Shown: one piece after another, positions 22,878-35,959 of the stretch
How the letters are laid out: every line of letters begins with the position of its first letter
Position numbering within the stretch: position 1 is the first letter of the stretch
Source: Sipunculus nudus
Lineage: Eukaryota > Annelida > Sipuncula > Golfingiida > Sipunculidae
Assembly (NCBI GenBank): GCA_026874595.1
Contig: CM049316.1
Span: 33,921,339 to 33,985,338 of the forward strand
DNA: 64,000 bases
Direction of reading: 5' to 3'
Made by a program: the position numbers and the translations under genes
The notes under the pieces: generated by a model
Databases searched by the model: none
What the model was told of the DNA's origin: nothing
What the model saw: only the letters and a program-made list of their open reading frames with translations

Positions 22878-23734
22878 TGTTACAGGTGTCTCTTTTGTTG
22901 TCCGCTGTTGACATTCTGCTTCGTGTTATGGGCTCAAGCCCTGGGCGTCAATTGCTATGGCGTGTAGAGACACAACGCTCGGTGTAATCCGTACTTGGTG
23001 AACCCTTGCGTGAAACGACACAGCGCTAATTCTAATCTGGAATTTTCTGGGCTGTTCACGCTCTATGAGCGCGTGTTTTGTATTGTTCTTTGGGCGCGTG
23101 TGTATTATGTATTGTTGTGTTCTTTGGATTGTTCGTGAAATAGAAGTTTCTAGACTTTGGTATGAGAAGCTTTAAATTAGGGGCTGTGTTTAGAGCTGGG
23201 AGGAGAGAGAGAGAAATAATTTAGAGGGCACGGAGGAGTGTGAGTCGGTTTGGACCTATCCGATAATTGCAGTAGTGTCAGGGATTCTACGAACTCTATG
23301 CAGATTAAGTGAGACTGTCTCCAGTTTACCTTCGGGATAATTACAAGAGTTTTACTTTGGACTATTTGAACTGTTCACGCGGATCATAAGTCTTAAAGGA
23401 CTTGTTGAGCTGCGACAGTGGTGGTATGCAGAAAAGCCTATGATCCGGACACTGGTACTGTACACTTAATTTATTATACTGTGTAATTGTATTGATTTGT
23501 TGTTATACCACTGCTATACTGTGTAATTATACTGATTAAGTGTATTGTAATGTTAGGGTTGTTTTAAGAATAAAATATAGTTATTTGTTAACAAAAAAAA
23601 CACTGACTTCTTTATTCATTCCCTTAGACATTCCACGCTGCCTAGTGTTACAGAATCTGATTTTTTTTTTATCTCCATAACAAAATGTATGCTCGTCACG
23701 ACTACGCGATCTGTTTTTATTAGGTTCCGTAACA
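22878..23734 (+). mobile_element. Gypsy-type solo LTR, copy 1
   Basis: 857 bp from TGTTACAGGTGTC to GGTTCCGTAACA. It shares with the LTR at 50982 the blocks GGCTCAAGCCCTGGGCGT, TAGAGACA, TTCTTTGGA(A/T)TGTTCGTGAA, CACTGACTTCTTTATT and CTAGTGTTNCNGAATCTGAT. A polyadenylation-type AATAAA lies at 23569-23574. No internal region or second LTR lies nearby, so it is a solo LTR left by recombination between the two LTRs. The flanks are both ATAT-rich, so a target duplication cannot be judged. Confidence 0.85.
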
Positions 23735-23740
23735 ATATAT

Positions 23741-23786
<46 letters not shown>
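23735..23786. repeat. (TA)n microsatellite
   Basis: TA repeat directly at the 3' edge of the solo LTR, with one ACATG interruption. Confidence 0.95.
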
Positions 23787-23788
<2 letters not shown>

Positions 23789-25271
23789 AGAACACCATCT
23801 GTAAAAAAATGTAAATCTGTAAAAAATGTAAGTTTTAAATGTTCCCCTGACAGATTAGCCTTGGTGCATATTGATGCGGTGCATTTGACATGTGGCGCCC
23901 CCTAAATTAAAGTGTGATCGGATGGCGCGTCTACGTGATACACAACACGCCTGGTAGGATATCTCCTTCTCGCGCTCTTCATATCACCGAAAAACAAGTT
24001 TCCAAGATCATGGACAACTACTCAGTGGACCGAACAAAAGAGTAAAAGTCAAACACGTACAGCGTAAGCACATACAGTGCCTGACTACCAACACGTCGCT
24101 GGATACTCTATAAGTTCAAAATAAAGCCCTGATACTCGTCTTTAGGTTCATATTTGTTATTTAACTGATTCATGTACTCGTCCACCTTACCATTTTTCGT
24201 GATAAGGTTCGGGTCAATGCCTGCACCTAACGCTGTATACGTTGTACTTAAGAAACCTGGCTAATTGTCTGTGTTTCGAATTTCAGAAACAAATTTTACC
24301 CCGATTTCACTTAGGTGTACCTAAAGCAATGAACTCATCGAATTTACCACATATGAACACAAAAAAAAGAACTAGTTATCTACGAATATATATGTTCTAG
24401 AGACTTATATAGTCGTTGTAAGTAAGATAGAATTTTAGCACATTAATGCTACAACCAAGAGAGTGTTAATGCACTTTTGCTGGGGTTTTCCTATATCCCA
24501 GCTAGATTTCAAATATTAAACTAGAAAAGTGTCCAGAAAGCGTAGACCTCAGCCAAGGCAGCTCATTACATTCGATATGGCATTGTAAGAAATGCAGCGT
24601 TTTCCTTAAATAAATTCCTGGACCCAGATAGTGATCCTGATCACCTCCAAATTTAATAACAGCGGGGTATCGTTCACAAACGAGTGTATCTCTTGGATGT
24701 TTATAATCCATCAATGGGACCGATTACCCACCCCGGCGTCTCAGGCGCGGTAGACGGGGGCATGGGTGACACCAATATTTAAAATAAAACTGCAGGAAGC
24801 GAGTACTCCCACCCTGTAATGTATAGTCCCAAACTGAAATGGAACTCTGTAAATGAATATACTTATTTGGGTTACTGAGTAGATAAGTAAGCATTAAACA
24901 TGTAGGCAGTTACCTATACACCAAAAAGAGGCAAAAAAAAAATAGTGCTAAAAAAGCAGATAACTATGATATAAGATACACGATAAACTTCAGTTAGCGC
25001 ATGCCTCGAAAAAAATTAACCTGACTAAGCCGCAGTTTTTTTTATCATGTCTTTAATTTCAGTCTCATTTGGCATGTTGTCAGTTTAATCGAAGCGCGCC
25101 CCCTCGTCAGGCCTGAAAAATGTATTCCCCTTGCATTTGGTTTTCCTGAAATAGTACTAAGCTAAACTAGTTGTCATGTTCTTTTTTTTTTAATTTTCAT
25201 CCATGCCCTTTATGTTTGTTTGATTCTTTGTTTGGAGCTCTGTTGGAAAATCTTGTTTGGTAACTTATCCG
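23787..25271. other. Unannotated stretch
   Basis: TGTAAA words repeat briefly at 23800-23835. No repeat relative or exon was recognised. Confidence 0.4.
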
Positions 25272-25278
25272 CTCTCTC

Positions 25279-25326
<48 letters not shown>
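25272..25326 (+). repeat. (CT)n(TGTC)n(CT)n microsatellite
   Basis: A core of about eight tetranucleotide TGTC units flanked on both sides by CT dinucleotides. Confidence 0.97.
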
Positions 25327-26071
25327 GTATAAATGTTTGAGGTCATCATCATCTATCATGTCCTTCATTCAATTACTGAATACTTTTGGTATTGCGAATG
25401 CTGTATATAAAAAAAGGAAAGAAAGAACAACAGAAGGATGAAGAGGGAAGGAAAAAAGAGAAAGAGAGTAGAAAAGAATGTGAAAGGGAAGGGTAGGGAA
25501 GGATATGGGAGAGATATAAGGATCCGGCAAACAGAACTCTCCGGGTCTATATAGTTGAATGGGTGCGTTCCCCTAACCGTGCAAAAATTAAGTTGTTTAA
25601 AAATAGATTATTTTCATAAGGGTAGGGCAAGTTCTCCTAAGTCAAGTGGACAGCGGGAGGGAAACACCAACAGAGTATAGGATTAGTCCCGCATACCAAA
25701 TGATATTACAGTGTACATAGCTTAACACCTGTGGACCAGAGCTAAAAGGCGTCATACTAGTTTAATCCTATTAGACGGAGGGCCAACAACAGCTTACAGG
25801 TTTCAGGTCACGTGATGTACCAGATAACCAGGCACCTGTTCCGGTAATAATGATTCAAACGTGCTCAGGTGCAGCCACGATTCGATTCGTTTAAAAGGGG
25901 GTTCGATTCTTTTCTGACATTAATGCAGAAGATATAACTGTATCAAATTAACAGACTCAAATCCTGTTTCAGTGGGTTTGCTTTTGTCTAAATAAATGAA
26001 AGACCATATTTGCACTATGGATCTAACGTCGGAAAAAAAAAACACCTTCATAGAATATCACTTTTAATTTA
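25327..26071. other. Unannotated stretch, partly purine-rich
   Basis: AGGAAAGAAAG-type purine sequence at about 25415-25520. A perfect E-box palindrome TCACGTGA lies near 25807. No gene recognised. Confidence 0.4.

Positions 26072-26109
<38 letters not shown>
26072..26109. repeat. (TA)n microsatellite
   Basis: About 19 TA units. Confidence 0.97.
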
Positions 26110-26112
<3 letters not shown>

Positions 26113-27108
26113 GCAGATCATCGCTATAGTGACACATATATTTATAGATAGACAGAACCTATATTCATAAATACCTCCGCTAGGATGCATGCTTATCAAT
26201 CTTTTCTTCTATACAAAAACTTGACACGGCTCACCAACTTCATAGCTGGATCAAAGGTAAGTCAGCTTTAGATTGCAGACAGCTCTTATCCCCAGGAAAT
26301 CAAAGGTCCTGAATCGGGTTGAGGAATTGCCCTGTCTTACAATGGAAAACAATCCTTGTGATTAAAGACGTATTACGGTGGTCCGGATTACCTCCTAAAT
26401 TTTTAAGTTTTTATTTTCTAATTAATACCCCAAAATTAAGCAAACTTTCATCAAATCCGTTCATAAAGTTTTGTGTAAATTCCTATCAGTATCAGACAAT
26501 TAAGCCACTCAACCAAGTAAATACCAAAGTATTAAACATTTGGCAAAAACTAATACCGCGCCACCTGGCGGAGGTAAATTGAAAGGAAATGTTTCAACGT
26601 CTTTCTCCGTATATGCAGTTTCTTTATAAAACGTACCACCTTTTAAGTAAATTGATAAGAGTCAGCGTATTATTGGTAACATGCATGGTCCTTCGAAATT
26701 TTATGTAGCAATAGAAACATTTGAAGTAACACCACGTATATCATCATACTTTCATGCTGTTTCCGTTGACCATGCATGTACGCACCCGTACAGTTTTTGT
26801 TTGTGTGTTTTATTAATCTTTTTTTATACATTTAATGGAACACGTATGGATAAGAAATGCGTTATCTTATTTAAGCTGCTATGTCGATAAGTAAACGTAA
26901 GCTTTTTATCGGCTCTAGAACGGAACCTCGCTGTCCATATACATTCGACCATGCATCCACCGGCGTATTCATTTTACGTCTCCTGTATTTTTTTAATAAT
27001 TCTGCCCACTTTTTCAGGAGAGAACTTAGGGCACAACGTGGGTATTCTAACAAAATATATTTTGGCATATACAAAGATATATACTATTTTAAAAGTAACT
27101 TTCAGATT

Positions 27109-27111
<3 letters not shown>
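26110..27111. other. Unannotated stretch
   Basis: Chance-looking frames only (for example 26319-26582); no repeat family recognised. Confidence 0.4.

Positions 27112-27169
<58 letters not shown>
27112..27169. repeat. (TA)n microsatellite
   Basis: About 29 uninterrupted TA units; frames across it read Tyr-Ile repeats. Confidence 0.97.
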
Positions 27170-27172
<3 letters not shown>

Positions 27173-27841
27173 CACAGAATATCTATCTGATATTGATATT
27201 TATCTGAAAATCGATTCATCATAAACTGAACTTAGCTATCTAAGAATTACTCCGATATATAATATTATCTCAGGAATGAAAGCCATTCAGTATGACAGGT
27301 ATCTTGGTTGATATACTGTCAGATACGACAAGGAGAGTTCTACGAATTATATATATACACACACCATATATCTATACGTAATATAAGTGGCCTTTCATTC
27401 ATAAAGTCGTAGACAGGAGCTATAAATAGAGTGGTGGAACAGGAGTTATAACACTACTTGATCTATATATTATATCGCAGAATATATACAGGATCAGATA
27501 AGGTCAAGGACCGGATCCAAAGGAGGGACGGGGGCAGTTTGTGTGTCCTTGCTCTACCCGTCCCCCTTCACCATATAATGATCATTCTATTTAATTGTGA
27601 ATTGTGCTAAAAATATGATAATAATACTTTAAGACACTCTTTACCATACATAATCATGCTAATTTATCATACCTAATAGCTGACCACTAGCTGGCCTTGG
27701 GCCAATTACATATCTAGATTTAAGAAGTGGTCCAATACATTTAGTGTCCATTCTGCACTCCGCTATACTTGCTATTATTAAATGTAATTTTTTCTCTAAT
27801 CATAGCGTTATCTGGGTTAACGTTATCATTATTATATTTGT
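27170..27841. other. Unannotated stretch
   Basis: Nothing recognised. Confidence 0.35.
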
Positions 27842-28084
27842 ATAAACATGCAGACAGCGACAGACAAAGAGAAAAAGAAAAGAAATAAAGAGAGAAAGGG
27901 GCAGATATAAGAGACTACGAAAGACAGAGACAGACAGAGAGAAAAAGAAAGAAAGAGAGAAAAAAAAAGAGAAAATAGGAGAGAGAGAATGAGAGAGAGA
28001 GACAGACAGGGGGAGAGACATACAGACAGAGACAGGCAAAGAGAAAAAATAAAGAGACAAAGAGAGAGAAAAGGAGAGGCAAAG

Positions 28085-28129
<45 letters not shown>

Positions 28130-28226
28130 GACATACAGAGGGGAAAAAAGGAAGAAATGGGGAAAGAGAGGGAAAGGGAAGAAAAGAAATAAGAGAGAGA
28201 GAGAGAGAGAGAGAGGGAGGAAGGGA
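27842..28226 (+). repeat. Long purine tract (GA-rich) with CAGA words
   Basis: Almost 390 bp with very few pyrimidines on the plus strand, mainly GAGA, AAAGAAA and GACAGACAG words, with pure GA at about 28089-28125. Such tracts can form triplex DNA. Frames on either strand are low-complexity and not genes. Confidence 0.95.
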
Positions 28227-29712
28227 GAGAGTTCAGGCATGTCTACGAAGTATACTGCACGTTATTCCGGGCCTGTGGGGAACTTAGGTAACACCGGTGA
28301 AGTTAACGAGTCACAGGTAGACGACCTTATTAACCTGGCCAGGTAGATGTAGAACATTTCCAGATCAGCTGTTTGTGCGTGTTCACCGGGTTACCGGATG
28401 TCTCGCCCGGAATCTGATTGACAGGTGGAGATAGTGCCGGTTTGTATCAAGTATTGTAGACGTCATTACGATATGATACTTCAGTAAACGCCGGTACTTA
28501 GACAATCTCAGTTACACGCCTCTGTTTAGGTGTTCCGGGGTTACTGGGTGCAACCGCATGCTTTTTATTTAATGCAAAGTCTATTAATACCTCAAGGTGA
28601 ATTTATGGAGGAAAATATATGTTGGTAATTTATGGCTAGTAATTTGGACTCACCTCCGTCCGTTCCATAATGTTTTGTCCTATGTTAAACGCTCTGTTTA
28701 ATTTCAAAAATCAAAATTAAGAATATTTGATAAATATTAAAATAGTTGCGAATAAAAAATAATATAGATTCATTTTCATGGTCTTTAATTTTGCTTTCGC
28801 GCTCATATATTTAATATCCCAAACATATAAGGATTGCTGTCTGTCGTCAATATTTTAATTTTATGTGCTGCTTTGAATAAATAGATTAACCCTGATTATA
28901 AATGTCCTAAAAGCAATAGACAAGTACTTTCTGAAATCCGTGTTCCTGTCAAATTTGCCCTCCATCCAGAAGATATATATTTTCCTATTCTCGGTGCCTG
29001 TTCCGATTATAACAATGGGGATACTGAATAATGTATATATAATTGGTGCTGGCACTAGATCGTTATCACGCCTCGGAAGTGTCTGTTCTTAGTCCGGAAG
29101 TGTTGTGAACTATGCTAAATATGTTTAAACGGGGGAGGGGGTGGGGGAGGGTATTTGCGCCGTTTTACTTAACTTTCCAGTGGGAAAACTCGGCCCATGG
29201 AAACGCGCAACCGATGAACCATTGCGAATTCGTGTCAAAGCAAGAACGGGTTATATGCCAGTCTTTTTAATACTAAATGAAAACGAATATCCTGAATCTG
29301 CTTATAATATTTATAAAAACGTAAAATATCCGACATTAGCAAGGAATTTACATAATGGACACCTTATTGGCAGAACAAAATCTATACTCTGTAATATATG
29401 TAGTATTGACATTTTCATGTACCATGGATTTTCTCTTTTTCAATGTGGCGTTTCCATTGCTTTTGAGCAATTCACGTCGAGAGAATAAATTGACGAACAA
29501 GGTCCCGCGTTGTTATGAGGCCACGCGCAAGAAAAAATTGGGTTTAAATATGTTTTTTTGTTTTGTTTTTTTTCAATCGCTGTTAGTATTTTTTATAAAT
29601 GGCATTTTTTAGTGAATGACCGTGCAGTCTGTGCATGGTATATGGTTGCTAAAGATATATTTTAAAATGTAAAAAAATTTGGTCGTTTATATGCACCATG
29701 TCAAAAATCGTC
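28227..29712. other. Unannotated stretch
   Basis: 28260-28560 is more GC-rich than its surroundings but without a recognised motif. A 115-codon frame at 29141-29488 is unassigned. Confidence 0.4.
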
Positions 29713-30106
29713 CGGCTACTGTGGCTCAGGGGTAGAGCACAGGACTCAAAGCCGGGAGATCATGAGTTCGAATCTCAGCCAAGGCGGTGAGATTTTTCAC
29801 GGTCGGTCACCACCCAGGGTGAGCGCTCTGCAGGCTTAATGGGAATGTTGTGCCCAACTGCCGTGCTTCACTCACAAAGAGTGCGCATTTCGTGGGTTCC
29901 ACGCTGGTATGACTTAGTAATGGGGAATTAAGATTACACACCAACTGCCCGCAGCTGCAGCAGTCACCGGGCCTGGTTGACACCGGGATATAAAATGGGA
30001 GGAAGCGTGTGATACTGCCCTGTCAAGGAGTCCGAGACCGGAATGAAATTCCGCAGATGTATATATACTTATATAAGTTAGCTTTATAAAATGGAGGCGG
30101 TAAAAA
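29713..30106 (+). mobile_element. tRNA-derived SINE, family A copy 2 (best preserved)
   Basis: The tRNA-like head is clear: GTGGCTCAGGGGTAGAGCAC (A box region, with D-stem GCTC pairing GAGC), GGACTCAAAGCCGGGAGATC, and B box GAGTTCGAATCTC near 29764-29776. A ~300 bp unrelated body follows, ending CCCTGTCAAGGAGTCCGAG, ATTCCGCAGATGTATATATAC and ATGGAGGCGGTAAAAAAG. The 3' end differs from a functional tRNA gene and matches the other SINE copies, so this is a retroposon. Confidence 0.9.
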
Positions 30107-30364
30107 AGAAGAATCTTTGCCTGAAAGTTGGCAAGATTACATGTTTATTTTGTCTCGACCATAAATCAAACAAATCGCTTGCTCACTCCACTACCTCATG
30201 CAGCCAAAAAGAATCTTTCTCCATTCGTGCGATTTTGTCATACGATTTCAGTGGTCTTGAAAATTTCTCTTTCCTTGTCATTTTAGTTTTCATTTCTAAG
30301 AATGTCTCTCATTGAACTTTTATACTGTTATATTTTTTTTTAATTTTTATTTGTCATGTTGTCC

Positions 30365-30366
<2 letters not shown>

Positions 30367-30415
<49 letters not shown>
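30367..30415. repeat. (TA)n microsatellite
   Basis: About 24 TA units. Confidence 0.97.
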
Positions 30416-30420
<5 letters not shown>

Positions 30421-30655
30421 CTCTGTAACAGGATATCGACTAGAAATAATAGTAATAATTCAGTAAACACCCCTAATAAAATAAGTTAATGTAGAAGCAA
30501 CATTAGGCAACTAGACAGCACCCAGAGAGCGCATACCTCCGCAAACACAGAGGATAAGGATCCTGCATGTTCCATTTCAAAATTTGACCGATCAACTCTA
30601 ACATTTAATTAGATATATGCAGTCACAAAGTGATCACTGAAGGCGCATCAACCCC

Positions 30656-30665
30656 TATATTATAT

Positions 30666-30728
<63 letters not shown>
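30656..30728. repeat. (TA)n microsatellite
   Basis: About 36 TA units with one AAATA interruption. Confidence 0.97.
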
Positions 30729-30729
<1 letters not shown>

Positions 30730-32383
30730 AATTTTTGGTATGACCTTTCCAACCCGGATACGTGCAAGGCATAGAGTAATCATAATCAAATAATGGAATA
30801 TAATAAATCAGTTCATTCACACGTTTGACGTAAATGCGGCATGGCCCTTTCCTCACACACAAACCATATAGACACCAGATATATATGCTAAGTAAAAACA
30901 GTATAATACATAAAAATGAAAGTTTATCCAGTCCAGATGTTTTTGTTCTGAGCGTGAACAGATGTGCCCCACTCATGTGTAAGATTTTATTTTAGATTCC
31001 AGTCTCGAGTTTATGCAAAACACGTTTTAGCAACACGATGATTGACATATTATTTAGTGCGGAATTCTGTCAAACAACCGCACATATTTGACTTCGTTCA
31101 TATAACATATGCCTGCGTGTTAAATGCTGCAATATAATTAGAAACGATCACACGGGTACCATTAGTAGGGTGGTTTGGTGTAAACCAGAGGCTGCCCAAT
31201 ACGTTAACATAATTTATAATGTGGCATGACGGGTGCACGTTGACTTTAACATCAATTAAACACGTGTTGTTTCTATTTTCATTCAAGTAGTGATACGAGA
31301 ATAACACAACAGGGGGAAAAACGCCGTGTAATATATCATTTGTTAATCCCTCGAGACCTGTTCAGATCACGTGACCGGTTCCGTGGCACACCTTATGGTA
31401 TTGGATTAGTATATCTGCGAGGTAAAAACAAGGCCCTTCACATAACACAGAACCTATACATCATCCGCATCATGATTTTGCTATAAACAAATGTAAACAA
31501 AGGTTAATTACCATGGACTTGCATATACCTTATCTTTTATAGTTTTCTCTTCGGCTCAGCCATCTGTGTGTATAAATTTTAGACATTTCCTGCAAATGCA
31601 ACAAAAAAAACGGAGATTTTGCAATTCACAAGTAGTCGCTGGAAGCCTGCCTCCATAAAGACTTGAAAATTATGTCATGGTCAAAATAAATCGGGGGCCT
31701 ATATTAGATCCATAATACATTCAAATCATCCACAAATCCATCATACCTCCATGCTTGAACAATCACATTTTAAAATTTAGGTATTTAGTTAAGAACTATG
31801 CATTTTAACAAAATGAGAATTCGTAATTCGCATTGATGAGTGGATTAGTGTAGCCATCTTTGTTTTGGCTTTTTTATTATTTTATCATAGAGTGTTTACA
31901 TGACATTTTCCAATCATCTTGTGACCAATGACCTTGACCCTTATAGGTGGGGCTGATATGTTTTAAAAAGGTAGGCTGATTTCTCATATTTAAAATAAAT
32001 CTGTTTCTTATATACTGTGTAAGGTAGGTGTTTTATTTCCCTTCTTGAAAATTAGATCCATAAATCTTTTATCCTTTATTATCATTTTCTCCATCTAAAT
32101 GTAACTATTAAAAATGTTCCTGGCAAACAATAGGTGGACAAGAGGGGATGAAGCAGACTGTTTAATGAAACTTTCCTAGAGGTAAATCAGTTATCATGTC
32201 ACAATTACAGATGGTACATGTAGGTCCATGTAGGTCGTCTCTAATTCAGTCACTGACCACAGGGCGTATCGTCTTCCGCGATGAGTTCAATTTAACTGAA
32301 TGCAAAAGTATATCGGCAAAACCATCCTGGCTTGAATGAGCAGGCTAAGTGTCTCTGTTTCTCTTGTTTTATATATTGTCTAC
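30729..32383. other. Unannotated stretch
   Basis: No repeat relative or coding exon recognised. The words GACCAATGACCTTGACCC at about 31922-31939 resemble the TGACCT-rich family of 49.9-52.5 kb. Confidence 0.4.
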
Positions 32384-33422
32384 AAGGGGGTTTCACACCG
32401 GGCCTTACGCTGCCCTACGCTGTGCCTACGCTGGCATACGTGGCAATGCGCCGAGGGACGCAAAGGGGTACGCCAGATGAACGCAAAAATATAAACCTGT
32501 TTTTTTTTCGCTTACTGTCGGCGAAGAGCACTTGACGCAGAAAGTACGCAGACTTTACGCAAGTCTACGTAACACTCAGCTACTGTACGCAAGACCTACC
32601 TATACGTTTACGCAACCCTAGGCCTGTTATATGCAATCCTACGCGTATAGGTAAGCCAGTTGCATAGGCCTTGTACGTACGAGGTGCTTATACACAGGGT
32701 ACGCAACCATACGTTATCGTACGCATAAGGGCTCCATCACACTAGAAGAAGACCTTACGGCGACCACGGCGACCTAGTAAATCAACGTTGGTCGCCCTCA
32801 ACATCGGAAAAAAAAAACCAAGTATGACTGCAATGCCGCTCTCGCCCCGCTGACACGACGTGTGCTGGCGCCGCGAGCTTCGTCAGAGCGCAAATGCCAG
32901 CACACGTCGAATCGACGTCATAAGCGCAGCGGCAGCACATTGCGAAGCGTGTAAATAGCTCACTAGGGTCACCGAGGTCCCGGCAGCGGCGGGGTTAGTG
33001 TGCTGAGCCAGCGCCGTGGGACGGGAAGGCCGATGCTACCATGTTTACTGGCGATCGACCTGCGCTGTCAGTAAGCTTGTACTGCGCTGCTTGGACGCTG
33101 ATGGCGATCGAATTCCGATATGACTGCGCTTTTAATCCACGGCGACCCCGCGGCGGAAATTTTGTCCATGTTCAAAACTGGTCGCCACTCATGGCGTTCA
33201 TGGTGACCATATGACGACCCAAGGCGACACTATCTCGCTCCTACGAAGCTCATGAATTCTTAAGGCCACTCTGGCTGCGCTCTACGGCGACCTGCCCCAA
33301 TTCGGTGATCGCAGCGAGATCGCCTTCTCGTGTTTTTTCATGAGTCAGCATTCAGCCTAAATTAGGCGTACTTGGTAAGACTCAACACGCAACTCTCGGT
33401 ACGCACGGTGTGAAACCCCCTT
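32384..33422. mobile_element. GC-rich terminal-inverted-repeat element, TACGC-dense
   Basis: The outer ends are a perfect 17-bp inverted repeat: AAGGGGGTTTCACACCG at 32384 and its mirror ending at 33422. The left third (32400-32726) carries about eleven TACGC words (CTACGCTG, TTACGCAA, GTACGCAA and similar), with TACGC again near the right end. Dense short words beside the terminus suggest transposase-binding sites. No transposase frame is present. No target duplication is evident beyond an ambiguous AA/TT, so age and superfamily are open. Confidence 0.7.
32727..33346. mobile_element. Probable related element nested inside, GGCGAC-dense
   Basis: At 32727 a new terminus-like AAGGGCTCCATCACACTAG appears. 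Its plan resembles the outer end: GGG, then TCACAC, then CCTTACG. From there to about 33346 the sequence is dense in GGCGAC, GGTCGCC and GGCGATCG words instead of TACGC. A decayed mirror, GGCGATCTCGCTGCGATC-type sequence running to GACTCATG on the minus strand, lies at 33315-33346. This is read as a second element inserted into the first, or as a composite; the right boundary is weak. Confidence 0.4.
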
Positions 33423-35676
33423 AACGCTTGGTTCTGTTTGTTTGTAAATAAATTCAGTGTGCACCGGTTTACTAAGACGAAACCGCGGGACCGGAGACAC
33501 GATATTTTGCATGTGCGAGAACTTGCAATTAAGGAGGGTTGATGCACTTGTCATGAACACATACACAAAAATAGACTGTTTGATAGAAGCGCAGTACGCT
33601 ACGGATATGTGTTCTGGAGAGCCACTGGTTGCACCCGGTGTTAGTTTATTTCCATTGGGTATAAACATATATGGGAATGGTTTAAGAATGCAATCTGGGC
33701 ACATATATATTATGTATTCTATATTATTAACACAGTAGTTAAAGTATAGCTAATATGCCTAGTGAAGGCATCTGGGCATCTTCAATCCAATCAAAGTTAA
33801 TATTATTGAAAAAGACCAACACTGCGCATCTTGGTCATATGCCGTGTTCGGGTCGAGTGAGCCAGGATTTCGGTTTTGTTAAACAAAACCAGATACATAC
33901 TAGGATCCTCGCCTTTTGAGACATTTATTTTTCGATTTTAACATTTAAGGAATGACAATACCGATCGTGCTTAACAATATAATGGATGCGAAAAGTCATT
34001 TTTAGTCGTTGCTCCCTGGTGGTGCTTATACGTGTACAATCATTCCAGGTTATGTTTGTGACATTATCATGTAAACTCTTACCTTTTTGTCTTAGGACAA
34101 AAGTAATCTTCTAGGCCCTTTATTGATAAGACACAGATTAATAATATAAATCAATTTACATGATATAAATATGTCATGCATATTTTGACGGAGTGTCTTA
34201 TCGGTACATACAGCCTTGACCTAACTTCAAGAACTATATTTTTGGTTTATCATTCATGTACCAAATCACCTCCACAAAAAGGTTTCTAAATATACACACA
34301 TCGGACTTTTAACGGTACTTTTTTATCACAATTGAACCATGGTTGTTCGCTGACAGGAATCCGAGGGTCAAGATCATTCTATAGAATGAAGTGATCACGG
34401 AGTGGTTGATAAAGTGAAAAAATCGTACAAAACCTAAAATGACTTAATTCTGTCCATGGGTTTAAACTTAATTGTTTGATATTTCGGTGATAAGACCGAT
34501 AGGGTCTACTGGAGATCTGACGCTATTTATGGCAGCACTCTAAAAGTTAGGCTACGAGTGATAGATTAAGTCAAATGACTACATATGAACGTCAAGACAA
34601 AGCCTAATCTCATAGGTATGATGACCATTGTCATTTCCTGTGTCACGCACGGCTTACGTTATATATCTCAAAAGACGTGGTAGACATGCTTGTATGTGAT
34701 TAGAAATGCAACAATATAGGGTTATTTACCAGTGTACGTATATCTTTTCGCCCTCACTGGAGTTGAGAGAATGTAAAGAAACATGTTCAACGTCTGTTCA
34801 TGTTTGTTTTAGGCGGAACAAAGTTTTTAAGGAAAATTTTGTTGCCAGAAATGACGAAAATATACGTTTCCTTACCTAGATTTTCAATGCAGTTTTCGAC
34901 ATGGTACGTGAAGAAACTCTGACATGTTGAGAGACTTTCCTATGTCAAAGAAAGACATATAAGGTTTCACTTATTCATGCAGGTTTATATCTTACATTTA
35001 TCCACGAGAGAGCTAGTCCCAAACCAAGAAAAGTACATCTCACATAGATCACAAGTGTAGGGTAGGTTATAAGTGTACGGTATTTTAAGGAAAATTGTAA
35101 TTGTACATAATTCAAAAAGAAGGGATCTATGTATACAGGGGAACACTCTTATAACGGAGCAAGAGCGGAAAATACAAATTGGTGGTTGACTTAAGACCTT
35201 AATGGATATGTATATGGATAAAAATGAGAAAGTATGGAGAAATCTGAAGAAAAATATGGAACACGTAGAGATAAGTAAAAAAGATCAGGAGAAATAACGG
35301 AGAATATACGGAGAAAAAGGATGAGAAGGCGGCTGAGTTTTATGTAAAGGTGATACCAGAAACATTATGCTCGAAGTTACGACCTTCATGTTAAAGATAT
35401 ATCCTTATCCTAATTATCTGTTGAAAAGTAGATATTTGTATTAAAATTAAACATGAACGAGTAAAGTCGGATTAGAAAGATAGTTGTTGCTTTCCCTATA
35501 ATAGTTGGACATTATGAGATCAATGTAACGTTAGGCATTAGGTATATAAATGTACATATGTACGGAAGGAAAGAAGATATATCCTAAATATAGGCTAGGG
35601 TATAGGTAGAGTTATATCTAGTAAGATACTTTGATAAGTATAGACGCGTGGCGATCCACCATGTAAGAGTCTATTT
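33423..35676. other. Unannotated stretch
   Basis: About 33465-33560 resembles 61505-61600 (CCGCG, ACCGGAG, GATATT, GCATGTGCGA, ACTTGCAAT in the same order), so a further old repeat is possible. Otherwise nothing recognised. Confidence 0.35.
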
Positions 35677-35790
35677 ACTGTGGAAGGCTTTATTTAGGCG
35701 GGGGAAAATTTTGCGATTTTCTCTTTTTCAGTGACTCTCAAGGGTTCCATTTTCGCCATCTCACGATAGAAAATTCATTTACACAGAATA
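35677..35790 (+). repeat. Short interspersed repeat family E, copy 1
   Basis: TTTACTGTGG, CTTTATTTAGGCG, AAATTTTGCGATTTT and TCCATTTTCGCC recur in order at 47352-47470, and inverted at 35960-36060. It is rich in TTCGCGA-type words. No frame. Confidence 0.5.
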
Positions 35791-35959
35791 TAACATAATT
35801 ATATTAATATATAATATATTCAAAGTCGAAAAAACTGTACGTAAAAGCCAGAGAAGTGAAAAGATCTGTTATCCTTTAAAATACCAATGTATGAACATTA
35901 ACGATCGATTTTCATTAATAATGTCAACCTTTCACTTTGCCTTTTTTGCCTTTGACAAT

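Noticed and set aside
22873-23739. A target duplication for the first solo LTR
   Set aside because: Both flanks are ATAT-rich, so a match is expected by chance.
26881-27207. Tyr-Ile-rich frames across (TA)n tracts
   Set aside because: Pure microsatellite translation; also seen at 21111, 23616, 30623, 43999 and 46493.
27800-28240. A 146-codon Ser/Leu/Phe-rich protein that looks membrane-like
   Set aside because: It is the complement of a purine tract; the apparent hydrophobicity is a by-product of CT-rich codons.
29713-29790. A functional tRNA gene
   Set aside because: The head is tRNA-like with both pol III boxes, but the 3' end does not pair as an acceptor stem and the body matches four other copies, so it is a SINE.
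32332-33738. Short frames at 32332-32535 and 33357-33738
   Set aside because: They lie within or across the edge of the inverted-repeat element and differ in frame on both strands without any motif.
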